A stretch of DNA of 64,000 nt from Planctomycetota bacterium (GTDB lineage: Bacteria > Planctomycetota > J058). A program made the position numbers and the translations under genes. The stretch's first letter is position 1. Every line of letters begins with the position of its first letter. The stretch spans positions 1 through 64,000 of the forward strand of contig JAMLIC010000033.1 in assembly GCA_023954375.1 (NCBI GenBank), given 5' to 3'. Below are positions 63,150 to 64,000 of the stretch, piece by piece. A model generated the notes under the pieces. The model searched no databases, was not told where the DNA came from, and saw nothing but the letters and a program-made list of their open reading frames with translations.

Positions 63150-63772
63150 CCGCCGCGCCCGGGCAGCCGGAACACCCGGGCCGCCTCGTCGGGGCCGTAG
63201 CGGCGCGCGGCGTCCACGCCCGAGAAGGTGGTGAGCGTCTCGTCGCCGCCGACCTCCACCAGGCGCATCCTCGTGAGCACGACCCCGCGCCCCCGGAGCT
63301 CGAGCCGCTCGATCGCGTCCTTGAGCGGCGAGGCGCGCGGGCGCAGGACGAGGCCCCACGTGTCGTCGTCGCCCTGCGCGTGCTCGAGCTCGAAGATGCG
63401 CTCGAGCGCCGGCCGGTCGCCCGCCAGGACCTTCACGAACGCGTCGACGAACAGCCGCACGACCGGCCGCCGCGCCAGGTCGACCTCGGCGCGCCCGTGC
63501 TCGTCGCCGAAGGCGAGCCGGTCGCCGTCGAGGAGCACCGTCGAGCGCGCCGGGGCCGTCACGTGGCGCGCCAGCCGCCCGGGGGGCTGGAAGTGCAGGG
63601 TGCCCTCGCTGACGAGCGGGGCGTCCAGGAGGGCGAAGCGCTTCTCCTCGTGGAACGCGGCCTCGAGGCCCGGCATGGCGCGGAAGCGCCCGAGCAGGTC
63701 GTCGAGCCCGTCGGGCGCGGCCCGGCCGGGCGCGGGCGCCAGGAGGCCCAGGAGCAGCAGCCACCGCCACAT
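63146..63772 (-). CDS. LolA-like outer-membrane carrier protein
   Basis: A 208-residue exported protein. Residues 1-18 (MWRWLLLLGLLAPAPGRA) are a signal peptide. The body has the LolA-like pattern LLGRFRAMPGLEAAFHEEKRFALLDAPLVSEGTLHFQPPGRLARHV, then STVLLDGDRLAFGD, and fits the LolA-related proteins encoded next to MMPL exporters in aryl polyene clusters rather than the canonical LolA of lipoprotein sorting. It should shuttle a lipid or lipidated product through the periplasm for the MMPL protein, whose GTG overlaps its stop. It is the first gene of that operon and looks leaderless. Confidence 0.75.
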   Translation of the reverse strand: MWRWLLLLGLLAPAPGRAAPDGLDDLLGRFRAMPGLEAAFHEEKRFALLDAPLVSEGTLHFQPPGRLARHVTAPARSTVLLDGDRLAFGDEHGRAEVDLARRPVVRLFVDAFVKVLAGDRPALERIFELEHAQGDDDTWGLVLRPRASPLKDAIERLELRGRGVVLTRMRLVEVGGDETLTTFSGVDAARRYGPDEAARVFRLPGRGG

Positions 63773-63780
63773 GGGCGCCC

Positions 63781-63786
63781 AGCCTA
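63781..63786 (-). promoter_or_regulatory. -10 box TAGGCT, leaderless start of LolA-MMPL operon
   Basis: On the minus strand TAGGCT ends eight bases before the LolA ATG at 63772. Confidence 0.45.
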
Positions 63787-63840
63787 CTCCGGCTCGTCGC
63801 CCCCGCACCGCCCCGGTGCGGACCCTTTCGCGAAAAGGAC

Positions 63841-63870
63841 TTGCAAGTCACCCCCGACGATGGGTACCCT
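63841..63870 (+). promoter_or_regulatory. Promoter TTGCAA-N18-TACCCT
   Basis: TTGCAA (63841-63846) and TACCCT (63865-63870) precede the last gene by 34 bases. The near-palindrome CCTTTCGCGAAAAGG lies just upstream (about 63824-63838) and could be a regulator site. Confidence 0.5.
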
Positions 63871-63904
63871 CCTCCCTGGCTGGCCTGGAAGGGTGGGAGG
63901 TCCC

Positions 63905-64000
63905 ATGCGCAGGAGCACCGTCGTCGCCCTCGCGGGCGCGCTCGTCGTGGGCGCGTTCGTGGCGGGCGTGCGGGCCGACGACTCGATCAACGGCACCTAC
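63905..64000 (+). CDS. 5' end of a secreted protein gene (partial)
   Basis: Only the first 32 codons are in the window. They encode a signal peptide (MRRSTVVALAGALVVGAFVAGVRA, probable cleavage after VRA) followed by DDSINGTY. The ATG has GGGAGG seven bases upstream and a recognisable promoter. The gene continues beyond the window end; no function can be given. Confidence 0.7.
   Translation, partial: MRRSTVVALAGALVVGAFVAGVRADDSINGTY

Noticed and set aside
56693..63772. Complete aryl polyene biosynthetic cluster
   Set aside because: Only the transport-type genes occur; no ketosynthase, dehydratase or ammonia-lyase genes are in the window.

Overview
The window is very GC-rich DNA (about three quarters G+C by eye, not counted). 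It is densely coded, with many GTG starts and frequent 4-bp GTGA/ATGA gene overlaps. The gene content points to a diderm bacterium with complex signalling: Hanks-type kinases and pseudokinases, kinase-SUMF1 fusions, a KaiC-like ATPase, a metacaspase-like protease, LolA, lipoproteins and a paired DUF2760/Hsp70 module. A Planctomycetota lineage is my first guess and Myxococcota the main alternative. No rRNA or tRNA was seen, so this is inference.

Layout. 1-6.6 kb: a small secreted peptide coupled to a di-iron ferritin-like protein, then a tandem-kinase receptor gene (frame broken) and a GAF/sigma-54 activator. 6.6-11.4 kb (minus): alginate-lyase-like enzyme, small basic secreted protein, and a translationally coupled metacaspase-pseudokinase pair. 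11.4-13.4 kb: GDP-fucose synthesis (gmd-fcl). 13.5-17.5 kb (minus): HAD phosphatase, LarA-like protein and PurM in one overlapping operon. 17.6-20.5 kb: sugar epimerase, a 66-aa Cys protein, RimP, a lipoprotein and one copy of an interspersed repeat. 20.6-26.2 kb: DUF2760 plus two Hsp70-like proteins. 26.4-31.5 kb: an HTH/MucR-like regulator facing a very large four-domain lipid enzyme (acyl reductase, acyl-adenylating, ACP, acyltransferase). 31.5-32.8 kb: an unusual repeat island with a small four-helix-bundle gene inside two similar bipartite simple-sequence arrays and two perfect hairpins. 32.8-38.0 kb: alkaline phosphatase, cytidine deaminase, CoA-transferase, beta-ureidopropionase and a class III aminotransferase, which reads as pyrimidine/beta-alanine catabolism. 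38.1-44.0 kb: two structural-looking proteins and two secreted proteins, one with a His-Gly/Ser-Cys dyad. 44.1-51.5 kb: signalling island of kinase-SUMF1, double-KaiC, receiver-histidine kinase and pseudokinase-SUMF1. 51.6-55.1 kb: pyruvate carboxylase followed by a short direct-repeat array and two damaged genes. 56.7-63.8 kb: DUF3261 lipoprotein, ATP-dependent DNA ligase, C25-like protease, and a LolA-MMPL pair of the aryl-polyene export type, the MMPL gene carrying an in-frame TAG.

Two themes cut across the window. First, at least nine genes that begin transcription units have a TAnnnT-like -10 box ending only 4-8 nt before the start codon, which predicts leaderless mRNAs. Other units have Shine-Dalgarno sequences, and downstream genes mostly use overlapping starts. 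Second, several genes carry single-base frame breaks in GC-rich tracts (near 1965, 3340-3670, 13600, 27083, 56310 and 56630), plus one amber codon at 61806. This looks more like residual assembly error than biology, though real decay is likely around 55.1-56.7 kb.
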